DNA from: Aldrovandia affinis
Lineage: Eukaryota; Chordata; Actinopteri; Notacanthiformes; Halosauridae
Assembly: GCA_029706075.1 (NCBI GenBank)
Contig: JAINUG010000007.1
Coordinates: 9,735,501 to 9,799,500, forward strand
Direction: 5' to 3'
Length of the DNA stretch: 64,000 nucleotides
Shown here: positions 1 through 9,830 of the stretch, piece by piece
How positions within the stretch are numbered: the first letter of the stretch is position 1
How the letters are laid out: every line of letters begins with the position of its first letter
Position numbers and translations under genes: made by a program
Notes under the pieces: generated by a model
Seen by the model: only the letters and a program-made list of their open reading frames with translations
What the model was told of the DNA's origin: nothing
Database searches by the model: none

Positions 1-1
1 T

Positions 2-1216
2 ATTGGATCCACTAGTTCAAATAAAGCAAAGTCTCAAAATCTAAGTATAGAGATCAATGGCGCCCGCTGCCAGGAGAATATGAAAATTGCAAATCACTTC
101 AATGATTTTTTCACCACTGTTGCTTCATCCTTAGTGGAGAAGTTGGAACCCAGCAAGGGACGATATGGCTCTTCTTTCGTTCAAAACTTTTATCAAAGTT
201 TGAACTTAGCAAATGACGGATTTGAACTAGCAGAAGTAATGGAGACCGATGTTATGGATATTCTCAACAAGATGAATACAGCTAAAGCAACAGGACTAGA
301 CGAAATGCCAGCTAGATTTATCAAAGACAGTGCCAGTGTAACTGCAAAAATATTGACCCATATAGTAAATCTATCAATAAAGACCGGAAAGTTCCCCAAA
401 GATCTGAAATCAGCTAGAGTGGTTCCTCTGTACAAAAAGGGCAACAAAAGCCAGGTTGGCAACTACAGGCCTGTGTCAATCCTGAACATCTTGTCAAAAG
501 TTTTTGAGAGAATAGTGTACATCCAACTAGAAGAATATCTCCTCAAAAACAAAATACTGTTCAAGTACCAATCAGGTTTTAGAACTGCTCATTCCACAGA
601 CACCTGTCTGATAGACCTTCTAGATCATATAAAAATGGAGTCAGAGAAAGGCAACTACACAGGTATGGTCATGCTAGACCTGCAGAAAGCATTTGACACC
701 GTGGATCACACTATACTCTTGATGAAACTAAAATGTATCGGACTAAATGATATATCAGTGAACTGGTTCAGATCCTACCTATCTAATAGAGAACAGGTGT
801 GTAAAGTAGGAGAGGCTCTTTCAACAGTCAGGGAAGTTACTTGTGGAGTACCACAGGGTTCCATTTTGGGTCCTTTATTATTTTTAATTTATATTAACGA
901 CATGCCAGCAGCAGTATCCTGTAGGACAATGATTTATGCAGACGACTCCACCTTGCTTGTATCAGGAAAAGACCCAAACGACATCGAGGTAACTCTCAGT
1001 AGAGAACTGACCCTAGTTAAGGACTGGCTGATAGATAACAAACTCTCATTGCATTTAGGAAAGACAGAGTCCATTTTATTTGGAACTAAAAGGAAGCTCA
1101 GGAAAAGGGAAACGATCACAGTACAGTGTGAAGGGAACATCATAGAGTCCAAAACAAGTGTGAAATATCTCGAATCACTCTTGACCAGTCTGTCTCCGGA
1201 GAAGAAATTGCAGTGA
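2..1216 (+). pseudogene. LINE reverse transcriptase fragment
   Basis: The reading frame is open from the window edge to a stop at 1216 and reads as a non-LTR reverse transcriptase. Visible blocks in order are NYRPVSILNILSKVFE, the palm motif MLDLQKAFDTVDH, GVPQGSILGPLLFLIYINDM, and the catalytic YADDSTLLV (YADD box). These are RT motifs 2a to 5 of the non-LTR family, which copies element RNA at a nicked chromosomal target. The frame is lost just before 1216: the homologous continuation moves to another frame and meets stops near 1290-1310, so the gene is broken. No endonuclease domain is visible because that part lies upstream. Identification as a LINE RT is very secure; the clade is not. Confidence 0.9.
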
Positions 1217-1400
1217 CAGTCCTATCCAAAGTCTCAAAGAAAGTTAAATTTCTATATCGATACACACGTGAACTAAACCTAAAAGTTAAAAATTATTAGT
1301 TGCATCTCTAATCCAGTGTCATTTTGATTATGCTTGTTCTGCATGGTATAGCGGTCTTTCCCAAAAACTCAAAAATAAACTGCAGGTTGCACAGAACAAT

Positions 1401-1787
1401 GTGTGTAGATACGTGTTAAACGCCCCTCTCAGGACACATATAGGACCGATAGAAAGAGAAGAAGTAGGATTACTACCAGTAGATAAAAGAGTAAAACAAC
1501 TAAAGCTAAACCACATGTATAACATTGTTAACGACAGGGCCCCTGAATATATGAAAGGTCATGTGGCTATGGTAAGAGAGCTACACGATCATAACACCAG
1601 GGCTAGCATTATGTCTTGCAGTGTTCCTAAAGTTAGGAGTAAGATAGCAAGAAGCTCATTTTTCTACACAGGTATTGTACTTTGGAATGAACTACCTCTG
1701 CCTACCAAGCAAAGTCAAACTAAAAGCATTTTTAAATCTAAGGTAAAGGCTCAACTATGGAAAGAGCAAATGGCTCATCAGCCATAG
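1401..1787 (+). pseudogene. LINE ORF2 C-terminal fragment
   Basis: This is the continuation of the same LINE protein after frame changes. It has the features of the C-terminal region of Jockey/L2-group proteins: VKQLKLNHMYNIVNDRAPEY, HNTRAS, and SSFFYTGIVLWNELP. The stop at 1787 is followed by about 280 bases of 3' untranslated sequence and the repetitive tail. It lies in a different frame from the RT block, which supports a dead copy. Confidence 0.8.
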
Positions 1788-2378
1788 GGCAGGAAATCAG
1801 ATTCCAGAGCTAGAGTAGACAGGGGGGACTAAAATTCTAGTTCTTCCTAGTAGGCTATATGTGTTGTGTTTTTATGCTTTTATGCTTTTATGTTATTTAT
1901 GTTTTTTATGTGTGTTATGTCTTCCATCGAGGACCACCTTGGAAATAAGTGTTTTAATTAATGCTTTTAGGTGATATCCTCAGGAATACGAATGGGTCAT
2001 GATTATTGTTTTTATGATGTGTTTTGTAATTTCCAAATAAAAATCAAATCAAAAATAAAAATCAAATCATTAAGTACAGTTCATCCGGAAAGTATTCAGA
2101 CCCCTTTACTTTTTCCACATTTTGTTATGTTACAGCATTATTCTAAAATGGATTAAATTCATATTTTTCCTCATCAATCTACACACAATACATCCATAAT
2201 GACAAAGCAAAAACAGGTTTTGCAAACATATAAAAATTAAAAAAACTGAAATATCACATTTACGTAAGTATTCAGACCGTTTGCTATGACACTCGAAATT
2301 GAGCTCAGATGCATCCTGTTTCCTTTGATCATCCTTGAGATGTCTCTAGAACTTCAATGTAGTTCACCTTTGGCAAAT

Positions 2379-2708
2379 TCAATTGATTGTACATGCTTTA
2401 CAAAGGCACACACCTGATTGGCCTGATTGATGGAGTCCTGCAGAGATGTTTGTCCTTCTGCCAGGTTCTCCCATCGCTGCAGAAGAACTCTGAAGCTCTC
2501 TTAGAGTGGCCATTGGGTTCTTGGTCACCTCCCTGACCAAGGCCCTTCTTGCTCGGTTAATGAGTTTGGCCAGACGGCCAGCTATAAGAAGAGTTGTGAT
2601 GGTTCCAAACATCTTCCATTTCACAATGATGGAGCCCACTGTGCTCCTGGGGACTTTCAATGCTTTAGTAATGTTTTTATACCCTTCCCCAGATCTATGC
2701 CTCAACAC
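2379..2708 (-). pseudogene. Tc1 transposase N-terminal remnant
   Basis: The minus strand reads LRHRSGEGYKNITKALKVPR followed by STVGSIIVKWK, the paired-like helix-turn-helix DNA-binding region of Tc1 transposases, then RRALVREVTKNPMATLREL. The DDE catalytic part is absent because the sequence passes straight into the left inverted-repeat arm. The protein would have bound the element ends but could not cut DNA. Confidence 0.85.
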
Positions 2709-2907
2709 AATTCATGGCTTGTTTTTTGCTCTGAAATGCACTGTGAACTGTGGGACCTTATATAGACAGATGTGTGCATTTCTAAAGCATGTACAATCAA
2801 TTGAATTTGCCACAGGTGGACTACAATCAAGTTCTAGAAACAGCTCAAGGATGATCAAAGGGAACAGGATGTTTCGAGTGTCATAGCAAAGGGTCTGAAT
2901 ACTTATG

Positions 2908-3339
2908 TGATAGAGAAATTCTGTTTCTGAAATTGAGTCTCTCAAAAAGTCTCACGCTTGCAGTATGTGTGAAGCTGTGCCAAAAGAGATAGGCAGCAAG
3001 CTGTGTGTGTTTCTTAGGACTGTTTTTGCAGAGAGCTAGCAGCCAAGGTCAGAGTGTGCCGGCCAAAACAAAGGTTACTTGTACGAGTTTCTAGGTGGGA
3101 GACATAACTGTCTCCTGACTGATATATGGGCGAGGCTAAAGCATTTGTCTAAATTATTGTGTATAAAGAAGTGTTCTCCCCGGAAATGATTTGTTCATTG
3201 CCTGGCAGGGAGGCGGTGAACCCCGAATGCATTTGGTTGAATAAACTCTGTTGAATATTGGTTGTATGTTCTGTTTTCTCATTTGGTGCAAGTGTTCTCT
3301 ATTCACTTTGTAGGTCTTCTGAATTTCGTGAACCTAACA
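2908..3339 (+). mobile_element. Solo LTR, endogenous-retrovirus-like, 432 bp
   Basis: The insert begins TGATAGAGAAATTCTG and ends GAACCTAACA, giving TG...CA ends. It is flanked by a perfect 5-bp duplication TTATG (2903-2907 and 3340-3344). A TATAAA lies at 3162-3167 and an AATAAA about 75 bases later at 3240-3245, the layout of a U3-R-U5 promoter and polyadenylation unit read on the + strand. No internal retroviral genes remain. The ERV assignment rests on architecture only. Confidence 0.85.
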
Positions 3340-3354
3340 TTATGTAAATGTGAT

Positions 3355-3636
3355 TGTTATGGCCCCTACCCCTAGTGGCCGCTTGTGGTGTTGCCTTAAT
3401 TGTCTTGATTGTTTTCCTAATAGGAAATTGGTGTCACCTGGAGGGGGTCTACTTAGGAGGCCCTCTGGCTGATGCTCTCTCTCTCTCTCCATTCAGAGGG
3501 CAACCTACAGTCTGGCTATGCTACTTGTTCGTTTTTCCCCTATTTATTAGGTTCCTTTAATTAAAAACATTCTTGAATTGAACCAACTTTGTGTGCTCTC
3601 TTTTATGTTGCAACTGGCCAGGGGCTGGTCGTAACA
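3355..3636. mobile_element. Solo LTR, 282 bp, TGTTA...TAACA
   Basis: The insert begins TGTTATGGCCCCTACCCC and ends GGGGCTGGTCGTAACA, so its tips form the short inverted repeat TGTTA/TAACA. A perfect 5-bp duplication GTGAT flanks it at 3350-3354 and 3637-3641. The size and ends suit a Ty3/gypsy-type LTR. It is unrelated in sequence to the LTR that ends at 3339 and to the Sushi-type LTRs further on. Confidence 0.88.
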
Positions 3637-4139
3637 GTGATATTTTATTTTGTTATTTTTAATACATTTGCTAACATTTCTAAAACCCTGTTTTTGCTTT
3701 GTCATTATGGGGTATTGTGTGTAGATTGGTAAGGAAAAAAATGAATTTAATACATTTTAGAATAAGGCTGTAACATAACAAAATGTGGAAAAAGTGAAGG
3801 GGTCTGAATACTTTCCGGATACACTGTATGTTTCTAATAAGGATTGTTTTTTTAGGCACTAGGTTTTGACTGGTGTTTTTAAGCTCTGTGCTTATTTACT
3901 TATTTACTTTATCACTCTTGTTGCTCTTATAGTATGTAGGCTGCCATTTTATGCAAGTTAGATAAAAGAGTCTTCTAAATAAATATATTGGTAAATAAAT
4001 ACACAACAAAAGAAGAAAATGTAGGGCATTTTGCAAATGTTCGAAAATAAGTGAAACATTTTCTGGCGAAAAAGGATTCACTCTTTAGAGACCTGCGAGG
4101 GCAGATTTATTGAGTGTGGATGTGTTTTTGTTTTTCCAG

Positions 4140-4241
4140 TTTGCAGATGGAGTGTACCTGGTGTTGCTGATGGGATTGCTGAGTGGGTACTTTGTTCCCC
4201 TCTACAACTTTTTCCTCACTCCTGAAAACTTTGACCAGAAG
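4140..4241 (+). CDS. parva: parva (alpha-parvin) antepenultimate coding exon
   Basis: The exon follows a polypyrimidine tract and AG at 4138-4139 and ends at a GTACGT donor. Its 34 codons, phase 0 at both ends, read FADGVYLVLLMGLLSGYFVP then LYNFFLTPENFDQK. This is the central part of the second calponin-homology domain of parvins. Parvins are focal-adhesion adaptors that join integrin-linked kinase and PINCH (the IPP complex) and link integrins to actin and paxillin. The CH2 domain carries the ILK and paxillin binding surfaces. Three residues (S, Y and N in the LLSGYFVPLYNF stretch) differ from the mammalian sequence I remember. The preceding exon, which should end with a Gln codon, was not found in bases 1-4139 and must lie upstream. 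Confidence 0.95.
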
Positions 4242-4961
4242 GTACGTGGTGAGATCCCGGTCTTTCCCCTCTGGTCAGATTTAGTTTTCTTTGTTCACAG
4301 CCAGTCTGGGCCCAGGCTCACTGCAAGCAGCGTAGCACAAAACACATGAAACACCAGTGCCGACCATCAGAAACCCTGTTTCTCTGTGGCGTTTCCAACA
4401 GAGTTAACGTTTCCTTTTCCAAGGGGGAACTGAATGGCGTATCGAGCCGTCTTTGTTTGTGTGGGGTCATCGTTCTCCTTTGCAGCTGGTATAGGAGCCT
4501 GCTAATTATAGCATTTCGGCCTGGCGCAGGCTCTGCCAGGTTTCTGCCAGGCCCAGCGGGGATGAGCAGGGCACTGCCTCTGTAATCTGCATCCGTACAG
4601 GAAATCAATAAGTGGCAGAGAGATTATCCCTAGCATGCCAAGGGAGGGGACACTCCGGGGCTCACCGCTGCAGGAAAGCCTGCCATTCGCCTGAAGGAAT
4701 CCCGTCCCTCTCCTGCTAGCATTGGCCCCTAATTACCATCCACTTTCCTCCCAGATACCCCCCTCGAACCCCACCTGATTTCTTCCCCCTCACATCCACC
4801 AGGCAATGGACCAGCCTTGTCCAGCCCCCCACCTCCCCACACTGCCCCTGGGTGTTGGGGCTGAAAGTGTTTATCCAGATAATTATATGGAAAGGGCTGC
4901 TCCATTTCTGCTGACGGTGCCACAATGAGCATGTTGTAGATGGAGAGCAGTACTGAAGTGT

Positions 4962-5025
<64 letters not shown>

Positions 5026-5646
5026 ATGAGGGTATGCTTGTGCGTGTGTATGTCTGTTTGTGTATCTGTATGTGTGTGTCTGTGTGTCTCTGTATGTGTA
5101 TGGCTGTGTGTTTTGTACCCGCCAAACCCTGATAATGGATTGAGCAGGAGAGTTGGTCCACACGTTTGATGCAGGACCACACACATGGAAAGACTCCCCA
5201 GGATCTAATGAAGCATTGAACTAGGCCCTGTGGATATGACTTATTTCTTCTAGCTGTAGATCCTCAACTCCTACATGTTCCTACTTCAGCATCACTCAGG
5301 GCTTACCTTGCGTCTGCCAACCAAAGTTTTTCTGTTGAATAATTGAATGTTGAAATACATTGTTTGTGTATAATAATCATAAATGGCAGCACTTATTCTG
5401 CTGCTTGAAATAAGTTACAGAAGGTGTGCAGCAACTTTTATTTACACATGATGATTACACATTATTATTTTTGTACTTTTAAATAAAACAATGTGAATTT
5501 GAAATTGAGTCGTTTCTGTGGACGTGAAGCCTTTCCAAGCATTACATTTAACATTTTAAGCATTTAGCATCAAGCATGACATGATGCTGGTGGTGCTATG
5601 CCCTCTGTTTCCTGTTCACCTGCTGTTTGATGTGTTTCCTACACAG
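4242..5646 (+). other. parva intron, mostly unique sequence plus a GT microsatellite
   Basis: The intron runs between a GTACGT donor and a CACAG acceptor. Apart from the (GT)n tract I recognise no gene or complete repeat. A short moderately GC-rich block lies near 4500-4860. Confidence 0.7.
4957..5112. repeat. (GT)n microsatellite with impure flank
   Basis: A pure GT run of about 50 bases ends near 5022, followed by interrupted TGTG/TGTA repeats to about 5112. The open frames across it on both strands are artefacts of the repeat. Confidence 0.95.
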
Positions 5647-5719
5647 GTGCATAATGTGTCATTCTCCTTCGAGCTGATGCAGGACAGGGGCCTTGAGAAG
5701 CCCAAACCCAGGCCCGAGG
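5647..5719 (+). CDS. parva: parva penultimate coding exon
   Basis: The exon starts after CACAG at 5642-5646 and ends in phase 1 at the G before GTCAGT. The codons read VHNVSFSFELMQDRGLEKPK then PRPE plus one base. This is the CH2 continuation shared by all parvins; the family usually has GG where this copy has RG. The split codon G|AC joins to the last exon and gives D, which fixes both splice sites. Confidence 0.95.
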
Positions 5720-5775
5720 GTCAGTGTCTGGACTCTGTGCTTTATTTGTTTTCTTAAATTTGTTTCTAATTGTTT

Positions 5776-6149
5776 GCCCGTTTCTCTCCCAGTTTAGTAG
5801 CCAATTCAACCCTCTATTTATTTAAATTCACCCTCCCCTCACGAGCCTGCTGCCCATCCTCCAGGTCAAGCCATTATCCCAGAGGCCGGCAATGATCTGC
5901 CTCCTTTGAGATGGAACTTTGCCCACCTGCTCTTTAGTAATGCCCTTACTGCTTCTCGGCGAGCTCGTGCCGACTGTCCCTCCCCCCACCCCCTGGGGTG
6001 GACAGGCAAATGCTGGCCCCAATGAGGGCTCCCAGCCAGAGTAGGACTGACACAGACGGGTTTCGTACCACGACCACAATAGGTAGCTCACACTCGCAAA
6101 CCACCAGTCAATGTGGGTGCGTTAGACGGCTACGCTATTTGAGGCCCCC
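5776..6149 (-). mobile_element. tRNA-derived SINE (type B head), minus strand
   Basis: Read on the minus strand the element starts GGGGGCCTCAAATAGCGTAG, with an A-box-like TAGCGTAGCCG, then a degenerate B box near 6060. It ends with a tail like ATTGGCTACTAAACTGGGAG. A second copy lies at 44070-44431. It sits in the last parva intron, antisense to the gene. Confidence 0.75.
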
Positions 6150-7464
6150 TCAGTGCTTTCTGTTCAGTACCAGCTTTACATAAAGGTTTGGAAATCCTTC
6201 CATCACACCACCCTGATTCATTAATTTATGCTTTCACTATTCCTCACTATGCTGCCAGCTTTGCTAGTCTTCTTTATGATGTTTTCTGAACTTTGTCAAA
6301 TGTTATTTGGATTGTTTTCTTCTCATGACATTGATTTGAATTTAGATTTATAAATGTTTCGATGTTTAATTCTTAATTTAAAATAAGGAATAATGAAGGC
6401 ATTGCTTAAAAATGCGTTTTTTTGTGACACTGTATAGAGCGGCGTAGCCTGATATCTGTAGACAGAATAGCAAACTTGAAACAGTTCGGTGAAGTCACTG
6501 TTGCTGTCTGAGCAAAAAGGCAGTCGGCGTTCCTTCCAGAAACATGCACTCGTCAGTAGGGTATAGTGTCTGACAGCTTTTCGGAATCGGGGGGAGGGTA
6601 TGAATGAAATTAAAAGATGCTGGTGCTGAGGCAAAAAAATAGATATTTGTTATGCTTTTTAAGTTATATATAAAGCTAGCTAGCAATAAATGGCAAACTT
6701 TGTAATAGTACATAGTAATAATTGTAGCCACATCCTCAACTCAAATTTGTGTGGCACACCAGCCCTGATTCCAACAGTTTGGCAGCGGCTAATTCCTATA
6801 ATATGACTGAGTAAACAAATGTTCATGTCTGACAAAGGGACCGGAGCGAGATGAGAAGACAAATTGAGAAGTGTCTCTTCACGTCTTTTCCAATGGCCTG
6901 GCTACCCAGTACAAGCCTGCGTCTCCATGTGTGTCCCACTCCTGATTGGCTCAGCTGGTAAGGCAGCTGCTGGCTTGAGCCTCGGCTATGTCAGTTGCCA
7001 GCCATGACTGACCCCGCATTCTAACGGGGCGATTCGGCGACGAGCTGCCGGAAATGCATTGATTCTCTATGAGAGTGAGCGACTTCCGGTGATTGACCGA
7101 TTGGCCGATTTATGGGCGTGGCGGCGACACAGAAAAGTTGAAAATTCTGAACTTTTGGGCGATATCGCCCGGTAAGAGCCAATCAAATTCATGTGTTGCT
7201 GTTTTTACCTTCCACGCGGAACCAACACAACACCGAAATTTGGTTCCTAGTTCTGACACTTCAACATGAATGAGGAGAAACTGATAACAGCGGTCTGCAG
7301 TACCGCCATACGTTATTTCATCCTAAAAGCATAAATATTTATAGCTAGCTAAACTTATATGGCCTGCATACATCTTATTTAATGTTTGTGTTGGTTAAAA
7401 GGCAATTTTTTATCGCATGGGTACCTTTGGAAAAACGTACCGGAGACAAATTGCGAGCCGTTTC

Positions 7465-7829
7465 CAGCGCAAGTAAATGGCCGCAATTGTAAAAAGCCTT
7501 CTGAGTTTGAGTTTGCGGTTCATGATTGAAGGAAACAATACTGCTAGCCAACTAATATTTATAATAAAGATTCTCAAAATCTATGATGAACTATTCATCA
7601 TCCAGCCGCAGCTCCTGCACCAGCCTGTGATATTCGCCGTGCTGCCGGCGGGTCTGCAAAATTCTGTGGACCCACACACGGGACCTCCTGCGTTTGCAGC
7701 GCAAGTAAATGGCCGCAATTGCAAAAAGCCTTCTTAGTTTGAGTTTGCGGTTCATAATTGAAGGAAACAATACTGCTAGCCAACTAATATTTATAATAAA
7801 GATTCTCAAAATCTATGATGAACTATTCG
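7465..7829. repeat. Direct duplication inside the Harbinger element
   Basis: About 130 bases starting CAGCGCAAGTAAATGG at 7465 recur at 7697 (period 232) with few mismatches. The copies are separated by about 100 unique bases that encode the conserved transposase segment. Confidence 0.85.
7591..7809 (-). pseudogene. Harbinger transposase N-terminal fragment
   Basis: The minus strand reads basic KLKLRRLFAIAAIYLRCKRR followed by RVWVHRILQTRRQHGEYHRL and VQELRLDDE. The W-V-H...GEYHRLVQELR block is the hallmark start of HARBI1-like nucleases, in front of the DDE domain. Nothing of the catalytic domain follows, so this is a remnant in a deletion derivative. Confidence 0.75.
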
Positions 7830-8867
7830 TTTACCATGCAAAAATTTTGTAAGCACGTCGGAAGCATTTTTGAGGAAGCCATTCAAGCGTGGGCAACGCC
7901 CACTGGGTGATTTCGTCGCCTAGTATCGCCCCCTGTTAGAATGCGGGGTGAGAGTCACAGTTGGTTTCATCTTGCCAGTGGGAGGGTGGGCCAGTTAGGG
8001 TTCCTCAGGCCACTTCTGTGTCAGTTCCTCTCAAATACACAGGCTATCTGTTGTCTTCAGTGAGAGGTGTGTCTTTTCTATGATTGTCACTTGCTCTCCT
8101 GTAGTACAGGGTGGTCTGTAGTGTGGAAAATAGTCACTGGCTTGCGTCAGTGCTCTTTGTTTGGTACAGCAGTAATTCAAATTGAGGGTGGAAAATCATT
8201 ATAACATTTGTGTACCCCATGAAATCTGCAATGCCAATTTTTACATTTACATATTTAAGTCAGTTTGCTTAAGTCTTGTAAATTAGCATCCTTGGTGGAA
8301 TGGCAGCAAATGGGTTATTCATTTTGATTAAGTGGTGGTAGTCAATTCTGCATGCATCCATATCTGTGACCTTGTGTCTGCTCTCTGTGTGTGTCAGTGT
8401 GCATGTGTTTTTTGAGTTTGTGTCCATACTTCTGTGCATGCTAGTTTGTTTGACTGTATTGGTTTTGTGCCTGAGCGGTCGTGTGTATAGTTGTATAGTC
8501 CTGCCCTTGTGTGTGTAAGCGTTTGTTTGTATGTCGGTGTATTTGTGTTGTATAGTCTAAGTAGTTTCATTTAAATGCTTCTTTGTGGTCCTATTTTTCC
8601 CACGGTCATGTTATAATAAATGAATGAGAATAGGACAAGAATTTATTGAAGAATGTATTGAACCATGCTTGTGTTGCAATGACAGAACTAAATGGCAGTT
8701 GAATCCATCCAATTTGATGAGGGTAGCAGAACTGAACACCTACGCATTTCATTGTAAATGAATATTTTCTGTAAAAAAGTGTATAATGATATATAAATGT
8801 ATCCCATTATTTCTGGGATTTTTTCCTCTCTTTGAGATTAGCTATTTGAATTGCTCCATATAAAATA

Positions 8868-8870
8868 AAG

Positions 8871-8905
<35 letters not shown>
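8868..8905. repeat. (TTA)n microsatellite
   Basis: About twelve TTA units lie in the last parva intron, some 90 bases upstream of the final exon. Confidence 0.95.
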
Positions 8906-8907
<2 letters not shown>

Positions 8908-8995
8908 CTGTCCTGATGGTCATTAGTACAGTCAGCTTGTGTAGTCCTGCCTCTCTGATGGAAGTTCTCACACGTTTGTGTTTGTTTCTTTGCAG

Positions 8996-9072
8996 ACATA
9001 GTGAACTGCGATCTGAAATCCACACTGAGGGTGCTGTACAATCTCTTCACCAAATACAGGAATGTTGAATAA
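8996..9072 (+). CDS. parva: parva last coding exon with stop
   Basis: The exon begins after TTTGCAG at 8989-8995 and completes the split Asp codon. It reads IVNCDLKSTLRVLYNLFTKY then RNVE and TAA at 9070-9072. The NCDLKST form and the RNVE end match alpha-parvin as I know it; beta-parvin has NLDLKST and KNVE. That is why I call parva and not parvb. The last helix closes the CH2 domain. The stop codon overlaps an AATAAA (9068-9073), which is too early to be the real polyadenylation signal. The 3' untranslated region is not delimited; a SINE lies 270 bases downstream and may sit inside it. Confidence 0.95.
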
Positions 9073-9342
9073 ACAGGAAGGGCACTGCGGCACGTCTCTG
9101 GGGCAACGGCTCGCCAGCCGGCGTCCTTTCTCTCCACAGCTTCGCGTGTCCACCCGCTGACAGCACGCATAGATGGTTGTACAGAGTAGATATGAACACA
9201 ATTAATCATGTACTTTCCCTACATACATTCTGGGCAAATATCAAATAGTATTAATAATCTATATTTTTCTTACGTGATTTATTATTGATTCATTGTATTA
9301 TGCTGCTTTTCATTTTGAAGAAAACAAAATAATTTATATTAT

Positions 9343-9735
9343 GGCCTCCCGCGTGGTCCAGTGGTTACAACATCCGACGCTGGCCACGGAGACCGGGGTT
9401 CAATTCCCCGTCTCGCCAGAGTTGGCTCTGGCCGGGAGTGCCACCAGGGGCAGCGATTGGCTGTCCGCCCCAGGGAGGGGGGAGGGAAGCCGACATGACA
9501 TTCGCTGCGCATAAGAGTGGCCCTGTAATACCGGTCGACGGCTTGGTGAGTGCCGTCTTGGAGGAGACGTTACTTCACCTTCGTCACTACCGGTCGCAGG
9601 ACTACGGCAGCGAACTCACATTACTAGGGGGGGATTGACATAAAATAGCGGGTATAATTGGCTACCAAATTGGGAGAAAATGGGATAAAAATCTGAAACA
9701 AACGAACAAAACAAACAAAACAAACAAAACAAAAA
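9343..9735 (+). mobile_element. tRNA-derived SINE (type A head)
   Basis: The head GGCCTCCCGCGTGGTCCAGT holds an A-box-like GTGGTCCAGTGG and the B box GGTTCAATTCC at 9399-9409. The body includes GATTGGCTGTCCGCCCCAGG. The tail reads ATTGGCTACCAAATTGGGAG and ends in an A-rich CAAAA repeat. The copy at 47457-47808 is the same family. Confidence 0.85.
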
Positions 9736-9830
9736 TATAGTATAAAAATACATAACGCCAAACCCGGAAATTGCAGAATTAGGTGTTGTAAACCAGAAAA
9801 TATCCATAAATGTAACAATATTTGAACATA

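Larger units (their letters stand above)
1..2070 (+). mobile_element. Non-LTR retrotransposon (LINE), 3' part, 5' end beyond the window
   Basis: The stretch encodes a reverse transcriptase followed by the C-terminal region typical of Jockey/L2/CR1-group LINEs. It ends in a short repetitive 3' tail at about 2031-2070 made of AAATCAAATCAAAAATAAA-like units, the kind of tail left by target-primed reverse transcription. The coding frame is already open at base 2, so the element continues upstream of the window. I cannot place it in one clade with certainty. It abuts the Tc1 element that starts at 2077. Confidence 0.85.
2077..3826 (-). mobile_element. Tc1-like element, internally deleted, carrying two solo LTRs
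   Basis: The element starts CAGTTCATCCGGAAAGTATT after a TA at 2075-2076. It ends AATACTTTCCGGATACACTG before a TA at 3827-3828. The ends are inverted repeats of roughly 190 bases, as in Tc1 families with long inverted repeats. Only the N-terminal part of a transposase remains, on the minus strand; the catalytic region is missing. Removing the two LTRs and their target duplications leaves about 1.03 kb, so it was already a deletion derivative before the LTRs landed. Confidence 0.92.
7012..7948 (-). mobile_element. PIF/Harbinger-type non-autonomous element
   Basis: The ends are inverted repeats: CCCCGCATTCTAACGGGGCG on the left and, read in reverse, CCCCGCATTCTAACAGGGGG on the right. A 3-bp duplication TGA flanks the element (7009-7011 and 7949-7951), the length expected for PIF/Harbinger. 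The minus strand keeps an N-terminal transposase remnant that supports the class. It lies in the last parva intron. Confidence 0.8.

Noticed and set aside
1-4139. Search for the preceding parva exon (ending in a Gln codon before FADGVYL)
   Set aside because: No matching frame with a GT donor was found; the region is LINE and Tc1 sequence plus a short intron tail.
4716-5186. Overlapping minus-strand frames rich in Thr and His, and a plus-strand Cys-Val frame
   Set aside because: They come from translating the GT microsatellite; there is no conserved sequence or splice context.
9068-9073. AATAAA overlapping the parva stop codon as polyadenylation signal
   Set aside because: Cleavage 10-30 bases later would leave almost no 3' UTR; overlap with GAA TAA is coincidental.
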